Positions 23,520-31,185 of a stretch of DNA of 37,557 bases are shown here, piece by piece (within the stretch, counting starts at the first letter, position 1; every line of letters begins with the position of its first letter). The DNA is taken from positions 1 to 37,557 of the IMG/VR virus record IMGVR_UViG_3300047994_000064, one strand, 5' to 3'. The notes under the pieces were generated by a model that saw only the letters and a program-made list of their open reading frames with translations, ran no database searches and was not told where the DNA came from. Both the position numbers and the translations under genes were made by a program. The DNA is from a virus.

Positions 23520-23562
23520 GCGTGCGTCGCGCACGCTCGCGCACCGGCCGCGACGGCCGGTG
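23520..23562 (-). terminator. Two tandem hairpins between portal and scaffold genes
   Basis: The gap between the portal stop and the scaffold start holds GCGTGCG-TCG-CGCACGC (23520-23536) and CACCGGCCG-CGA-CGGCCGGTG (23542-23562), both perfect. They may terminate or attenuate transcription, or stabilise the start of the scaffold mRNA. Confidence 0.55.
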
Positions 23563-23576
23563 AGTCATGGGGTCGT

Positions 23577-24923
23577 TCAGGCCGGGACGACCGGCGGTGT
23601 CTCGGACGCCGCGGGTGGCTGCTGCTCCGCCATGGCCATCACCCGTGTGATCGTCTGCGGGGTCAGCCCGTACTCCTCGAGCAGGAAGGGCAGCGGGATC
23701 CCGATGGCAGCCAGCTTCGTCATCTGGTCGGCGAGCTGCGCCCGGGACCGGGCCTCGGTGTCGCGCCAGATGACCTGGGAGGCGAGGTCTGTCGCGCCCG
23801 TGTCGTCGCCGGCGGCAGCTGCGGCGAGGCGCATCACGTCCTCCCACGCCTCACCGAAGTCGGCCTGCTTGTCCTCGACTCGGAACTTGAGCCCCGACTC
23901 CGCGGCGACGAGCGCGTCGGCGGAGAGGTTGGCGATGTCGCCGAGCAAGGACTGGGGCGGGACCTGCGCGAGCGCCGCCATCTGTCGCACGTCATCGACG
24001 ACGGCGTCGATGTAGGGCTTGAGGTCGGTGGCGGAGAACTCCCCGAAGGTCGTCTCCTTGTCCTCGGAGATCCAGAGCCGGTCGACCATGGCCTTGAATG
24101 GCTCCACGGGGTTTCCGTCGTCGTCCTCCGGGATGACCATTCCGGTCGCCCACCGCTGCCGGAACGCGGAGAACTTCTGCGCCATGAGCCTGTCGAGGAG
24201 GGTCTCGTTGATGCGGTCCTGGATCGGCAGGAGCGGCGCGATCTCCGACGTGCAGTAGCCCTCGAGGTCGGCGTCGTTGAGGAACGGCACGACCGGGACG
24301 CGCCCGAAGTCGTGGGGCATGACGCCCTCGATCGCCCATCCGTTCGTGCGGTCCCGACGCAGCATCCACGCGGCGGCGTCGTCGTAGAGCGCCGCTCGAG
24401 TACCAGATGGCGTCCGCCAGCGCTTGAGCGCCAGCTGCAGCCGCGCCGGGTCGGAGGCGTCCTGGTCGCCGTACATGATCAGCGCGGAGTCAGCGGCGAT
24501 CTTCGGCACGTCGTCGGTCGCCCAGACGGTCACGTAGGCCCGGGACAGCGCGAGGGCGCCGCGGTGCACCCGGTTCTGGTGGGCGTCCATGCCGTTGGCC
24601 TGCCAGCGCGCCCACGCCGCCGAGTCGGCAGCCTCGTCGACGCTGGACCGGAACCCGTCGACCTTGAGTCGCTGGGCCTGCACCTGCACGACGAGCTTGA
24701 GCCAGTTCGCGCGGGCGCGGCGGATGAGGGCCAGGTACTCGTTGGCGACCTGACGCGGCATCCACGGCAGGTCGAACCGGCCCCGGTGGTACCGGTCGAG
24801 GCGACGGAGCCCGGGGATGATCTCGTTGGTGTCGCTGTCGACCCGGTCGGTGAGATCGACGTCGTGCGCCTTCGCCAGCCGCGTCGCCTCGGCGAGGACC
24901 TGGCTGCGCTGCAGTCGCGCCAC
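23577..24923 (-). CDS. Portal protein
   Basis: This 448-residue protein fits SPP1 gp6-like portals, the dodecameric DNA gate at the head vertex. The N-terminal region has 'RYHRGRFDLPWMPRQVANEYLALIRRARANWLKLVVQVQAQRLKVDGFR'. A long acidic/helical middle follows (PHDFGRVPVVPFLND..., INETLLDRLMAQKFSAFRQRWATG) and a crown-like end (ESGLKFRVEDKQADFGEAWEDVMRLAAAAAG). It directly follows the large terminase gene, as is standard. Confidence 0.85.
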   Translation of the reverse strand: MARLQRSQVLAEATRLAKAHDVDLTDRVDSDTNEIIPGLRRLDRYHRGRFDLPWMPRQVANEYLALIRRARANWLKLVVQVQAQRLKVDGFRSSVDEAADSAAWARWQANGMDAHQNRVHRGALALSRAYVTVWATDDVPKIAADSALIMYGDQDASDPARLQLALKRWRTPSGTRAALYDDAAAWMLRRDRTNGWAIEGVMPHDFGRVPVVPFLNDADLEGYCTSEIAPLLPIQDRINETLLDRLMAQKFSAFRQRWATGMVIPEDDDGNPVEPFKAMVDRLWISEDKETTFGEFSATDLKPYIDAVVDDVRQMAALAQVPPQSLLGDIANLSADALVAAESGLKFRVEDKQADFGEAWEDVMRLAAAAAGDDTGATDLASQVIWRDTEARSRAQLADQMTKLAAIGIPLPFLLEEYGLTPQTITRVMAMAEQQPPAASETPPVVPA

Positions 24924-24932
24924 GTGCCCTCC

Positions 24933-26537
24933 TCAGAAGCCGGCGACGCGGCCGCGTCGCGGAGCGGGGGCGATGAACGACGCCTCGTGCGCGAGAGCGT
25001 CGGCCATCACCATGTCGATCTTCTGGTGGTCGGCTGGCTTGCCGATCACGATGCCGCCGGGGCGACGGACCTTGCGCGCGTTGCGCAGGTGCACGAGCAG
25101 GTCCGGGTCGCCGTCGTGGCTGTACGACTTCTGCGACGTGTCCGTCTGCAGCCGCTCGAGCGCCGCGGCCATCTGCTTGAACCGGTTCGTCGCCCACGAG
25201 ATGACCCGCTTCTCACCGAAGCGGTCGGACCACTCGTCGATCTCGGACTGCCACAGGAACGGGTCGGCGTACATCAGCGCGACCCGGTACCTGTCGAAGC
25301 ACTCCTCGACCGCGGCCTGCACCTCGCCGCGCGGGACCTCGCCGCCGTACTCCGCCGGGTTCCACCTGGCGGGTCGGCCGTCGGCGAAGCGGGGCGTGAA
25401 GCCGTACCAGGTCCCGTCGAGCAGCGCGCGAGCCCTCAGTGCGGTCCAGTCGTCGTACTGCGACCCGTCGAATCCGAGCACGACGTGCGCACCGCGGGGT
25501 ACCTCGCGTGGCTCGGCGAGGGACTCCCACGTCGCGACCTGGTCTCGGCTCATCCACGCATCCGCGGTCGCGACGAGCCGGTTGCCGAAGAACCGCTCAG
25601 CCTGGGCGGCGTCGCGCTCCATGATCTCGACCGCCTCAGCCTCGATCGCGTCGAGATCGACCCAGGGAACGCCGGCGTACACGTGGCGCAGGATCCGGCG
25701 TCGCTCCCTCTTGTCGCCGAACGACAGCTTGGCGGGCGCCTGCGGGAACATCCGGAAGACGTCGGTCGCCTTCGACTCTTGCGTGCGCTGCGCGACGGAG
25801 TCCTCAGCGGGGTCGAACGCGTTCGTGGTCTCGATCGCTCGGCCGCCCATGCCCGCCAGGCCGCGGCGCTGCGTCTCGGCGACCGCAACCATGCCGGACT
25901 GCTTCGTCCACAGCCCGGTCTCGTCCTGGTACGCCGCAGTGATCGGCTGCCCCAGCCGCGACCGGGCGCTCGAGGTGACCTTGTCGATGCGGCCGTCCTC
26001 GCCGACGCGGATGAACTCCTCGCCGACGCGCAGCAGGTCCTCGAGAGGCCCCGTCCGCGCCATGGCCTGCAGCGGCCGCCAGATGTTGTCGGCCTGGTCC
26101 TCGGAGAACGCCGTGACCTGGATCAGCGGCGTCGGCCACGGCATGCCCATCGGCTCGCCGGGCTCGTAGTCGTAGAAAAACCCGCAGGCGCAGCGGTGCT
26201 CCCGGCAGTCGTAGAACTCTCCACCAGCGGCCCACCCGGCGAAGACCGCCGGCCCGACGGCCTGCACGCAGCAGTCCGACGCCGACCAGGGTCCCTTGCC
26301 GGCCTTCTGCGGCAGGATGATCTGCGAACGGCGGTGCGCGAACGCCGGCGCGAGCTGCCCGAGCGTCGCGGTCGGCCGCACCTGGTAGTGCTTGACCGTC
26401 GCACGCAGCTGCCACTCGGTCTCGACGAACGGCTCACCCTTGCGGAAGCCGTCCGGGATCGTGCAGTGCGCTTCCTTCCAGTCCGCGACCAGGAAGCCCA
26501 GTGTCGGGAAGTCGACGACGAACTCGTCAGGCTCCAT
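24933..26537 (-). CDS. Terminase, large subunit
   Basis: This 534-residue protein is the packaging ATPase and nuclease. The ATPase part has a Walker A-like site at 76-82 (PQKAGKG, with G where S/T is usual) and Walker B with D205-E206 (AAYQDET). The C-terminal RNase H-like nuclease has acidic residues at D357 (LGFDGS), D425 (YADPF) and D512 (MADA). A Cys/His cluster (C111, H114, C116, C118) plus C89-C90 is inserted after Walker A. The ATG at 26537 overlaps the end of the small subunit gene by 11 nt. Confidence 0.85.
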   Translation of the reverse strand: MEPDEFVVDFPTLGFLVADWKEAHCTIPDGFRKGEPFVETEWQLRATVKHYQVRPTATLGQLAPAFAHRRSQIILPQKAGKGPWSASDCCVQAVGPAVFAGWAAGGEFYDCREHRCACGFFYDYEPGEPMGMPWPTPLIQVTAFSEDQADNIWRPLQAMARTGPLEDLLRVGEEFIRVGEDGRIDKVTSSARSRLGQPITAAYQDETGLWTKQSGMVAVAETQRRGLAGMGGRAIETTNAFDPAEDSVAQRTQESKATDVFRMFPQAPAKLSFGDKRERRRILRHVYAGVPWVDLDAIEAEAVEIMERDAAQAERFFGNRLVATADAWMSRDQVATWESLAEPREVPRGAHVVLGFDGSQYDDWTALRARALLDGTWYGFTPRFADGRPARWNPAEYGGEVPRGEVQAAVEECFDRYRVALMYADPFLWQSEIDEWSDRFGEKRVISWATNRFKQMAAALERLQTDTSQKSYSHDGDPDLLVHLRNARKVRRPGGIVIGKPADHQKIDMVMADALAHEASFIAPAPRRGRVAGF

Positions 26538-26988
26538 CGCGCGGGACGACCTTGAGGCGATCGCGCGAGCTCGACCTCGGCGCACGCTTCTCCGCGCGCT
26601 TCTCCGCGGTCTCGTCCGCCGCGATCTTCCACCGCAGCGAATGCATGCCCGGCACCGTCAGCCCGAGAGAGTCCGCCAGCTGCCGAACGAGCGTCGAGAG
26701 CGCCGTCGGTGAGCCCGGCTCCTCCGCTTCACACCAGCGACGCACGTAGAGCGCCACCTGGTCCTCGAGTTGGAATCGCGACCATGCGACGGCCTGCGGC
26801 TTCGACCACAAGCTCGCCCACACCGCCGTCTCGCGCTCGGACTGCTCGATGAACGGCCAGTCAGGGGCCTTCTCCGTGCGACCGCGCGCCGGCAGGAGCA
26901 GCCACTCGCCGTCGGACTTCCGATCACGCCTCAGAGCGGCCGGATCTGGGGCCGGACCGGACCTGTTTCGGGCTCCACCACTGGCCAT
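26527..26988 (-). CDS. Terminase, small subunit (probable)
   Basis: This 153-residue protein lies directly before the large terminase gene. It runs MASGGARNRSGPAPDPAALRRDRKSDGEWLLLPARG...TEKAPDWPF, continues with helices (SERETAVWASLWSKPQAVAWSRFQLEDQVALYVRRWCEAEEP) and ends very basic (EKRAEKRAPRSSSRDRLK). This is the pattern of actinophage P27-like small terminases that recognise the packaging site. The ATG at 26988 follows AGGAG. Confidence 0.75.
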   Translation of the reverse strand: MASGGARNRSGPAPDPAALRRDRKSDGEWLLLPARGRTEKAPDWPFIEQSERETAVWASLWSKPQAVAWSRFQLEDQVALYVRRWCEAEEPGSPTALSTLVRQLADSLGLTVPGMHSLRWKIAADETAEKRAEKRAPRSSSRDRLKVVPRDGA

Positions 26989-27131
26989 CGGGGCACTCCT
27001 GAATCCGCATCGCGCGGGGTCGAGCGGGGCCGGCACATCGCGTGTCGGCGAGGTTTGAACCTGACGGACCTCGCGCGGACCTAGCAGCGAGGTACGGTCG
27101 GGGCGCCGATGGGGGGTCACCCCCACCCCTG
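26989..27131. other. 143-bp gap between HNH and small terminase; possible cos region
   Basis: This gap lies where a cos site is often found in HNH/terminase phages. It contains several inverted repeats: ACCTCGC/GCGAGGT (27068-27074 and 27087-27093) and the perfect GGGGGT-C-ACCCCC (27112-27124), next to a run of G then C. No cos sequence can be proven from this alone. Confidence 0.35.
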
Positions 27132-27461
27132 TCAGTCCCGCTGCGGCCATGACGCGCGGCCGGCGGCGACGCTGTTGCAGCGTCGGTGGCTCGGGCCGAG
27201 GTATCCGGCGCGGTCGTCGGTGTGGTCGAGCGCCCACGGCTGTCCCGGTTGGATGCGCTCATCGCAGCGGGCGCAGTCGACCTCGCCCCGGGCGACGCGA
27301 GGTGCCCAGCGTCGACGCTCGCGGTCGTGCGCTGCGCCATAGCCGCGAGCCTGACGGCTCGGGCGGGCGGCCTCACGCTCGGCCCGGTGCGCGGCGCACG
27401 GTCCGCCACGGCTGAGCTCGGGACATCCGACGACGGTGCAGGGACGCAGCGCGCGGGTCAT
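27132..27461 (-). CDS. HNH endonuclease
   Basis: This 109-residue protein has a zinc-type HNH fold: CARC (68-71), 'WALDHTDDRAGYLGPSHRRCN' with the catalytic HxxD...H...N pattern, and CTVVGC near the N-terminus. HNH proteins beside terminases assist cos cleavage and packaging in HK97-like phages. Its location just upstream of the small terminase fits that role. Confidence 0.85.
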   Translation of the reverse strand: MTRALRPCTVVGCPELSRGGPCAAHRAEREAARPSRQARGYGAAHDRERRRWAPRVARGEVDCARCDERIQPGQPWALDHTDDRAGYLGPSHRRCNSVAAGRASWPQRD

Positions 27462-27470
27462 GCCACCTGG

Positions 27471-28043
27471 TCAGACGACGGTGAGGATGCGCTTGGCGTC
27501 GGGGTCGACGTAGACCTTGCACGTCGGCGTGGCGTACAGGACGTGGCCGTTGCTCAGGACGCGCTTGGTCTCGGGTCGGGCGAGACAGCGGCAGAGGTTG
27601 CCGGGGTCTACGTCGCGTTCCCGGATGCGCTGCAAGGCGTGGGGCTCGATGGTGTAGCCGATGGCTCGCACGGCTGCGACGTGGCGTGTGTCGAGGTCGA
27701 GCGGCCCTTGCTGCTGACGTTCGGCGATGGGGTCGCGTCGGGTGGTGACGGCTCGGCGTTGGGCGAAGCGCGCGCGTTCGGCGTCCTCGCGCAACTGCTT
27801 GTCGGCCTGCTTGGCCTTGTTGACGCCCATGTTGCGGCGGGCGAGGACCACGTCGCCGATGAGGTCGCCGGCCTTGCGGACGATGGCCCGCTTGTTGACG
27901 TTCGGCCCCCAGGTGACGGGGGTCGGAGCGTCGTCGTGGGTGGCGATCCAGTGCGGCCGCCCGTGCTTGTCGGTGCTGGTCTCGATGGTCCATCCGTTGC
28001 GCCCGAGCGTCTTGGCTACGTCGCGGGCGTCCTGGATGCTCAC
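27471..28043 (-). CDS. Uncharacterised protein with DUF4258-like end
   Basis: In this 190-residue protein, N-terminal residues 1-50 (QDARDVAKTLGRNGWTIETSTDKHGRPHWIATHDD) resemble a small HicA-like or double-stranded-RNA-binding-like fold with 'LGRNGW...HW'. The middle is charged and helical. The C-terminal 55 residues ('HALQRIRERDVDPGNLCRCLARPETKRVLSNGHVLYATPTCKVYVDPDAKRILTVV') match the pattern of DUF4258/RelE-like folds. An RNA-related role is possible but unproven. Coupled to the gene upstream by ATGA. Confidence 0.55.
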   Translation of the reverse strand: MSIQDARDVAKTLGRNGWTIETSTDKHGRPHWIATHDDAPTPVTWGPNVNKRAIVRKAGDLIGDVVLARRNMGVNKAKQADKQLREDAERARFAQRRAVTTRRDPIAERQQQGPLDLDTRHVAAVRAIGYTIEPHALQRIRERDVDPGNLCRCLARPETKRVLSNGHVLYATPTCKVYVDPDAKRILTVV

Positions 28044-28255
28044 CGGTGCCTCCGGGCGCGCTCACGGGTGGCGCGCTCGGCCTTGGCTACGTCGATGAGC
28101 CGGTACAGGGGGCGGCCCTTGTCGTCGAGGCCGGAGGGCTTGAGCAGCTCCCGGTGACGCCATGAGCGGATCGTCTCGACACTGACTCCGGCGACGGCCG
28201 CGGCATCGTTGGTGCTGACGAGGGTGTTTAGACCTTCGGGTGCCATCACTGCCAT
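28040..28255 (-). CDS. MerR/AlpA-like DNA-binding protein
   Basis: This 71-residue protein has the helix-turn-helix 'STNDAAAVAGVSVETIRSWRHRELLKPSGLDDKGRPLYRLIDV', typical of excisionase/AlpA-type or MerR-type proteins, and an Arg-rich tail. It follows a strong terminator and precedes the HNH/terminase block, so it could control late genes (inference). Confidence 0.7.
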   Translation of the reverse strand: MAVMAPEGLNTLVSTNDAAAVAGVSVETIRSWRHRELLKPSGLDDKGRPLYRLIDVAKAERATRERARRHR

Positions 28256-28275
28256 GCGATCCCCTCAGACACGAC

Positions 28276-28314
28276 GAAACCCCCCGTGCAGCCGAGGGGC
28301 TGTCGGGGGGTTCG
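28276..28314 (-). terminator. Terminator at the end of the early operon
   Basis: AACCCCCCG (28278-28286) pairs with CGGGGGGTT (28304-28312), with an inner hairpin in the loop (GCAGCCGAGGGGCTG). On the minus strand it is followed by TTTCGTCGT. It divides the early/accessory genes from the packaging block. Confidence 0.75.
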
Positions 28315-28372
28315 GTGGGTTTGGGCGCACCTGTGGCGCTGTTGTTAGCGTTGCACGCAACGGGCTGGTTGG

Positions 28373-29053
28373 TCAACTCGCCGCGCCGGTGGCGTTGTCG
28401 GTGTCTACGGCGGCGATGAGCTCGCCGACGATGATCCGCGTGTAGAGCCCGTAGTGCTCTTCGCTGATGGTGCGCCCGCAGGCGTCGCATTCGATGGAGT
28501 CGGTGCGGTTGACGCGGATGGTGCGGAACACGGGGACGATGCCGCAGTCGGGGCAGGGCGTGGGCAGCGCCTGGCGGGCGTTGCCGTGACCGAGCCCCCA
28601 CGCGACTTTGCTGCTGAGGTCGTGGAGCTCGTGGGCGGTGGCGTCGGCGCCGGGGTAGGCGCAGAGGTTGTCGAAGCGGCTGACGAGGGTGGCGTGGGCG
28701 TGGTCGACGCGGCGGCCTTCGGCGTTGGTGCGGGGCGGTGGTGGCAGGTGGCCGAGGTGGTCGCGGAGGCTGTCGCTGGCTTCGTCGAGGGCGTCTGCGA
28801 TGGCACGGCAGGTGTCGGATGCCCACTGTGCGGGGTGTCCGGGTTCGCGGGCGGTGCGGCTGGTCTGGGTGTCGCGTTCGCCGCGGATGGGGGCCTTGGG
28901 CATGGTGGCGCGGAGGGTGACGTAGTTGAGGACCAGGCCGTCGATGGTGCGGCGGTAGCGGCGTCGGCAGGGCCGGCAGATGGTATCGCCGGTGAGCCGG
29001 GGGTTGCCGTCGCTGTCGCAGCATCCGGGGTACACGCAGGGGCTGATACTCAA
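28373..29053 (-). CDS. Zinc-binding protein of unknown function
   Basis: This 226-residue protein has one N-terminal Cys cluster (CVYPGCC...CRPC, about 6-29) and one C-terminal zinc finger (CPDCGIVP...CDACG, about 168-194). The middle is helical ('WASDTCRAIADALDEASDSLRDHLGHLPPPP', then 'LVSRFDNLCAYPGADATAHELHDLSSKVAWGLGHG'). Proteins of this kind are common in actinophage early regions. The start is TTG, behind GGAG, coupled to the 30-codon ORF upstream. Confidence 0.7.
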   Translation of the reverse strand: MSISPCVYPGCCDSDGNPRLTGDTICRPCRRRYRRTIDGLVLNYVTLRATMPKAPIRGERDTQTSRTAREPGHPAQWASDTCRAIADALDEASDSLRDHLGHLPPPPRTNAEGRRVDHAHATLVSRFDNLCAYPGADATAHELHDLSSKVAWGLGHGNARQALPTPCPDCGIVPVFRTIRVNRTDSIECDACGRTISEEHYGLYTRIIVGELIAAVDTDNATGAAS

Positions 29054-29056
29054 CGC

Positions 29057-29149
29057 TCATGCTCCGATCTCGGCGCGGGAGTGGTCGTCGGCGCGCATGG
29101 GCACGTCGGGGGTCTTGCAGCAGTCCGCCGTGCAGTAGCGGTCGGTCAT
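29057..29149 (-). CDS. 30-residue Cys-rich mini-protein
   Basis: The protein reads MTDRYCTADCCKTPDVPMRA and ends HSRAEIGA, with three clustered cysteines. Its ATG overlaps the TGA of the preceding ORF (ATGA at 29146-29149), and its end provides the GGAG site for the next gene. It is too short to be certain, but the tight coupling supports translation. Confidence 0.45.
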   Translation of the reverse strand: MTDRYCTADCCKTPDVPMRADDHSRAEIGA

Positions 29150-29334
29150 GCGCCCGCCCCCGCCAGCCGCTTAGCCGTCTCGTCGCGCCTGAGCGCGCGC
29201 GCGTCACTCAAGTGCCACGTCTCGCTGGGGGTTGAGTGGGGATTCTTCGTTAGTCCGTTCGTCCGTTCGTTCGTAGGATCACGATCGGATCCGGATCGGA
29301 CGTCCGGTCGGACTCCGGTCGGAGTGCGCTTCAT
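29146..29334 (-). CDS. Short basic ORF overlapping a repeat region
   Basis: This 62-codon ORF (MKRTPTGVRPDVRSGSDRDP...) overlaps its neighbours by 4 nt at both ends (ATGA at 29331-29334 and 29146-29149). The composition is disordered and charged. Its first half is made of short DNA repeats with 11- and 12-bp spacing that are not in phase with codons. It may be translated, but the DNA may matter more than the peptide. Confidence 0.45.
   Translation of the reverse strand: MKRTPTGVRPDVRSGSDRDPTNERTNGLTKNPHSTPSETWHLSDARALRRDETAKRLAGAGA
29253..29323. repeat. Iteron-like short repeats, candidate replication origin
   Basis: TCGGA occurs at 29285, 29296, 29308 and 29319 (spacings 11, 12 and 11 bp), each inside CCGG/GATC-type contexts. 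Next to it are two adjacent GTCCGTTC units (29253-29260, 29261-29268) followed by GTTCG. The spacing is close to one helical turn. It is directly downstream of a replication-initiator-like gene. Confidence 0.45.
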
Positions 29335-29726
29335 GCTCCGTTGTCCTTCCGGTTCCAGCATCCGCATGCCTTGCCGTGCCAGCGGACGCAGTTGGCCTTC
29401 TGGGAGGCCAGGCGGATGCCCTCGGCCTTCATCTCGCGGACGATCTCGCCCTCCTGTCGGAGCTCCCAGTTGTGGATCTCGTAGTCGCCGGCTTCGAGGT
29501 GGCGGAACAGGCCGACGTCGACCAGGAGGTCCGCGAGCTTGCTGGTTCCGTGGCACATGGGCAGGGCGAGACGCTTGATCCTGCCGTCGGTGCCGTGGGC
29601 TCCGGAGTAGCCGAGCGCGCAGATGTAGAGCGTGAACGCCTTGTGCCCGTTGGGTCGTGACAGGAGGTCGAGCACCTTGTCATGGGTGGCGATGTTGGAG
29701 TCCAGTCGGACCCAGGGCAGGCTCAC
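29331..29726 (-). CDS. Replication-initiator-like (winged-helix) protein
   Basis: This 131-residue protein starts VSLPWVRLDSNIATHDKVLDLLSRPNGHKAFTLYICALGYSGAHGTDGRI, resembling the winged-helix start of phage replisome organiser/DnaD-like proteins ('W.RLD.ni..h.Ki..L'). It ends with a Cys-containing basic segment (ANCVRWHGKACGCWNRKD). The GTG start follows AGGAG and overlaps the upstream stop. Adjacent repeats support a role in origin recognition (inference). Many actinophages carry this gene as a hypothetical. Confidence 0.55.
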   Translation of the reverse strand: MSLPWVRLDSNIATHDKVLDLLSRPNGHKAFTLYICALGYSGAHGTDGRIKRLALPMCHGTSKLADLLVDVGLFRHLEAGDYEIHNWELRQEGEIVREMKAEGIRLASQKANCVRWHGKACGCWNRKDNGA

Positions 29727-29908
29727 GCCGTGCTCTCCTTCGGTCGTGGTCGAACGCCGGCGGCGTTGAGGTGGTCCTGCAGCTCGCAGAGGGCTTGACC
29801 GTGGCGTTCGCGAAGGTCGCCGATGAAGCCGCACGTGCACTCGACGACGTAGCCGCAGGTGTAGCCGTGCTGGTCGTAGACCATCCGCAGGTCGCCGTCG
29901 TGGGTCAT
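29723..29908 (-). CDS. Small Cys-containing protein
   Basis: This 61-residue protein starts MTHDGDLRMVYDQHGYTCGYVVECTCGFIGDLRERHGQ. It has C18, C24 and C26 plus a following His, a likely small zinc site. Coupled on both sides by overlapping stop/start codons. Function unknown. Confidence 0.6.
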   Translation of the reverse strand: MTHDGDLRMVYDQHGYTCGYVVECTCGFIGDLRERHGQALCELQDHLNAAGVRPRPKESTA

Positions 29909-30114
29909 GGCGCCTCGAACGTGACCAGACAGAGGTCGGCGTCCCATTCCTCGGCGGGTCGCGCCGTGCCGACCATGAGGGCCTTGCGGGCGCGGCCTTC
30001 GAGGATGACGAGGTCGGCGGCGAGGGCTGCCCGGGTGGTGGCGTCGCAGTGGTCGATGTCGCCTGCGAGGAAGTCGAGGACGCGCATCGTGGCCGCCGCC
30101 TCGCTGATGTTCAC
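29905..30114 (-). CDS. Hypothetical protein
   Basis: This 69-residue protein starts VNISEAAATMRVLDFLAGDIDHCDATTRAALAADLVILEGRARKALM. It is helical in the first two thirds and ends WDADLCLVTFEAP. The GTG overlaps the WhiB stop (GTGA at 30111-30114). No family was recognised. Confidence 0.6.
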   Translation of the reverse strand: MNISEAAATMRVLDFLAGDIDHCDATTRAALAADLVILEGRARKALMVGTARPAEEWDADLCLVTFEAP

Positions 30115-30353
30115 GACGCCTGCTCGAGTGGTCGGGGCCGGCGCAGGGTGTCGCGCTCGGCGGGGGTGAGCGCGGCCCACATGCCGTCGGTCTCCGGGGT
30201 GGTGAGGACGTGACGCAGGCAGTCGGCGATGACGGGGCAGCGGACGCAGACGGCGCGGGCGATGCGGTAGGCGCCCTCCTTGTGGAATCCCTCGGGGAAC
30301 CACCAGTACGGGTCGTGGTTGCGGCAGGCGGCGGCGTTCTGCCAGTCGGTCAC
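30111..30353 (-). CDS. WhiB-family Fe-S transcription factor (short)
   Basis: This 80-residue protein has the four conserved cysteines of WhiB proteins, C10, C36, C39 and C45 (VCVRCPVIADC), which hold a [4Fe-4S] cluster. The G-[I/V/M]-W turn follows as GMWAALTPAER (57-67). Phage WhiB proteins can displace host WhiB factors and change host transcription or superinfection. Coupled to the larger WhiB gene by GTGA at 30350-30353. Confidence 0.9.
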   Translation of the reverse strand: MTDWQNAAACRNHDPYWWFPEGFHKEGAYRIARAVCVRCPVIADCLRHVLTTPETDGMWAALTPAERDTLRRPRPLEQAS

Positions 30354-30871
30354 GATGCCTCCCGTTCGCCGGCGCAGTACGCCGTCCAGGCGGCCCGGCA
30401 CGCGGCGCACGTCGCGGTGCCGGTGCGGCGGTGCTGGCGGTAGCCGCGGGCGGTGCCGTGCTCCTCGGGCAGTGCGGTGCGTCCGGTGCGCCCGGGCTGG
30501 GGTGCGCGTCCGGCGCGCGCCGCGTGGTAGTCGACGTTGGCACGCTGGCAGTCGTCGCACGGGTGCTCGTCGTTGGCGCGGTGGCGGATATACGCGGCGC
30601 GAGTGCCGCAGGGCTGCAGCGCGACGTTGAGGCCCAGGTCGGCGCGGATCTTGCGCCGCTCGCCCTGCGTGAGGCCGCCCCATACGCCTTGCAGCGCGGC
30701 GACGTCCTGCTCGAGCGCGTAGGCCCGGCAGTCGTCGATCACGTCGCACTTGGCGCAGATGGCCTTGGCGATGCGGGCCGGGTGACCCTTCTCCGGGAAG
30801 AACAGCTCCGGATCGGTCTGGGCGCACAGGGCGCCGGCGACCCAGGCTGGTGGGATCTCGGCGAGGGTCAT
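30350..30871 (-). CDS. WhiB-family protein with zinc-knuckle repeats
   Basis: This 173-residue protein has a WhiB domain in 1-80 (C16, C39, C42, C48 and GVWGGLTQGER at 62-72). The extra C-terminal 90 residues hold two related units of the form (C/H)GT.xAYxxHR...C-x2-C (88-113 with C105/C108; 138-165 with C155/C158). The second part is basic and may bind DNA. The ATG at 30871 is chosen because it overlaps the upstream stop (ATGA). Confidence 0.85.
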   Translation of the reverse strand: MTLAEIPPAWVAGALCAQTDPELFFPEKGHPARIAKAICAKCDVIDDCRAYALEQDVAALQGVWGGLTQGERRKIRADLGLNVALQPCGTRAAYIRHRANDEHPCDDCQRANVDYHAARAGRAPQPGRTGRTALPEEHGTARGYRQHRRTGTATCAACRAAWTAYCAGEREAS

Positions 30872-31185
30872 CGCGGTCCCACCCACTGCCAGTGCCTCGC
30901 GGGCCGTCCGGCGTTGCCGCTGGCCCTGTCGTCGTTGGTGCCGATCCAGCCGAGCGAGCGCAGGACACCGCGGCGCGCGAGGGCGCTGTACGTCGCGGAG
31001 AGGGCCTGCGGGTGGACGGTGAGCCCGTGGTCGTTGGACAGCGCGTCGCGGACCCGGTTGGGGTCCACGACGCCGTCGTGGGCCTGGGCGTCGGTGAGGA
31101 TCGCGGCGGTGATCGCACGCCGGTCGCGGTCGGCGATCGGGTGCGGGTTCTCCGCTATGGCGAGGAGGTCGAGCTGCGTGGTCAT
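30868..31185 (-). CDS. Winged-helix-like protein
   Basis: This 105-residue protein contains 'ITAAILTDAQAHDGVVDPNRVRDALSNDHGLTVHPQALSATYSALARRGVLRSLGWIGTND', the layout of a winged-helix DNA-binding fold, and ends GRPARHWQWVGPR. Such proteins are frequent in actinophage early regions. Role unknown. Confidence 0.6.
   Translation of the reverse strand: MTTQLDLLAIAENPHPIADRDRRAITAAILTDAQAHDGVVDPNRVRDALSNDHGLTVHPQALSATYSALARRGVLRSLGWIGTNDDRASGNAGRPARHWQWVGPR

Noticed and set aside
23355-26555. A 1066-codon open frame on the plus strand
   Set aside because: It lies antisense to the scaffold, portal and terminase genes, which have clear families. Its product is rich in Arg/Gly/Pro/Val/Asp, as expected from GC-rich antisense frames.
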